Shown here one piece after another: positions 63,843-64,000 of a DNA stretch of 64,000 nucleotides. This DNA comes from Martinezella rhizogenes (GTDB taxonomy: Bacteria; Pseudomonadota; Alphaproteobacteria; Rhizobiales; Rhizobiaceae), in assembly GCF_027460065.1 (NCBI RefSeq), contig NZ_JAPYZZ010000013.1, positions 62,001 through 126,000 of the forward strand. Direction: 5' to 3'. A program made the translations under genes and the position numbers. Numbering within the stretch: position 1 is the first letter of the stretch; each line of letters starts with the position of its first letter. Under the pieces are notes generated by a model. It made no database searches. It saw only the letters and a program-made list of their open reading frames with translations, and was not told the DNA's origin.

Positions 63843-64000
63843 ATGGACCAGCTCTCCGCCATGCGGGTTTTTACGCGGGTCGTGGAAACCGGCAATTTCA
63901 GCCGCGCCGCCACCGCGCTGAACATGCCGAAAACCACGGTTACCAATATGGTGCAGGCGCTCGAGGCGCATTTGCAGACCACGCTCCTCAACCGCACCAC
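63843..64000 (+). CDS. LysR-family regulator, 3' end outside the window
   Basis: Starting at the ATG at 63843, just after GAGGCA, the visible 52 residues are a LysR helix-turn-helix: MRVFTRVVETGNFSRAATAL, then MPKTTVTNMVQALEAHL and LLNRT. The frame is open to the right edge. It is divergent from the esterase-like gene and the pump operon, so it probably controls them. The 147-base gap contains imperfect dyads such as ATTCCG/CGGAT near 63804-63820. Confidence 0.85.
   Translation, partial: MDQLSAMRVFTRVVETGNFSRAATALNMPKTTVTNMVQALEAHLQTTLLNRT

Noticed and set aside
63779-64000. Minus-strand open frame at the right edge
   Set aside because: It is opposite the clear N-terminal LysR helix-turn-helix starting at 63843, and its product has no recognisable features.

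Overview
The window is chromosomal DNA from an alphaproteobacterium of the Agrobacterium/Rhizobium group, very probably Agrobacterium itself. The strongest evidence is a full-length TelA-type telomere resolvase (15174-16502) directly downstream of an lpiA-acvB pair, an arrangement I know from Agrobacterium chromosomes. The gra resorcylate cluster, which matches Rhizobium sp. MTP-10005 in gene order and decarboxylase residues, and three families of rhizobial intergenic palindromes agree with this. No rRNA, tRNA, CRISPR array, insertion sequence or prophage was seen.

Layout. 1-7717: end of an M20 peptidase gene, an old-yellow-enzyme-type demethylase with a divergent TetR regulator, an OmpR/EnvZ-like two-component pair, a small beta-barrel outer-membrane protein and a lipoprotein. 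7851-15128: the complete graRDAFCBEK set (MarR regulator, two-component resorcinol hydroxylase, gamma-resorcylate decarboxylase, maleylacetate reductase, hydroxyquinol dioxygenase, YCII protein, transporter). Matching palindromes lie in front of graD and graK. 15174-20671: telA, then acvB and lpiA (lysyl-phosphatidylglycerol hydrolysis and synthesis). 21301-32957: a membrane dipeptidase, a five-gene Dpp-like peptide ABC importer, a D-aminopeptidase-like hydrolase, a LysR regulator, a D-amino-acid transaminase and a DmpA-type aminopeptidase. Together these look like a locus for D-residue peptides. 33101-39936: an operon with a DapA-family lyase, a GntR regulator, a CUT1 sugar ABC transporter and a YihV-like PfkB kinase. 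40238-45482: a heme oxygenase and rutABCDEF (pyrimidine ring degradation). 45657-50770: pntAB transhydrogenase and an MHS-family transporter with a large extra periplasmic loop. 51018-57793: asd behind a putative leader peptide, a MltB-like lytic transglycosylase, carbonic anhydrase, pyridoxal kinase, a cardiolipin-synthase-like enzyme and a nuclease/phosphatase-fold protein. 58312-64000: a MexEF/OqxAB-like RND pump behind an esterase-fold protein that has lost its catalytic serine, with a divergent LysR gene cut by the right edge.

Most noteworthy points. (1) A 39-codon reading frame just upstream of asd has its own promoter and Shine-Dalgarno sequence and ends in a run rich in Ile, Thr and Lys, all end products of the pathway Asd feeds. 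This suggests an attenuation-type leader. (2) The gra regulon has two related palindromic operators. (3) The D-peptide locus combines transport, hydrolysis and transamination. (4) A degenerate esterase is the apparent first gene of a pump operon. Calls rest on reading the sequence and remembered family knowledge; no database search was run.
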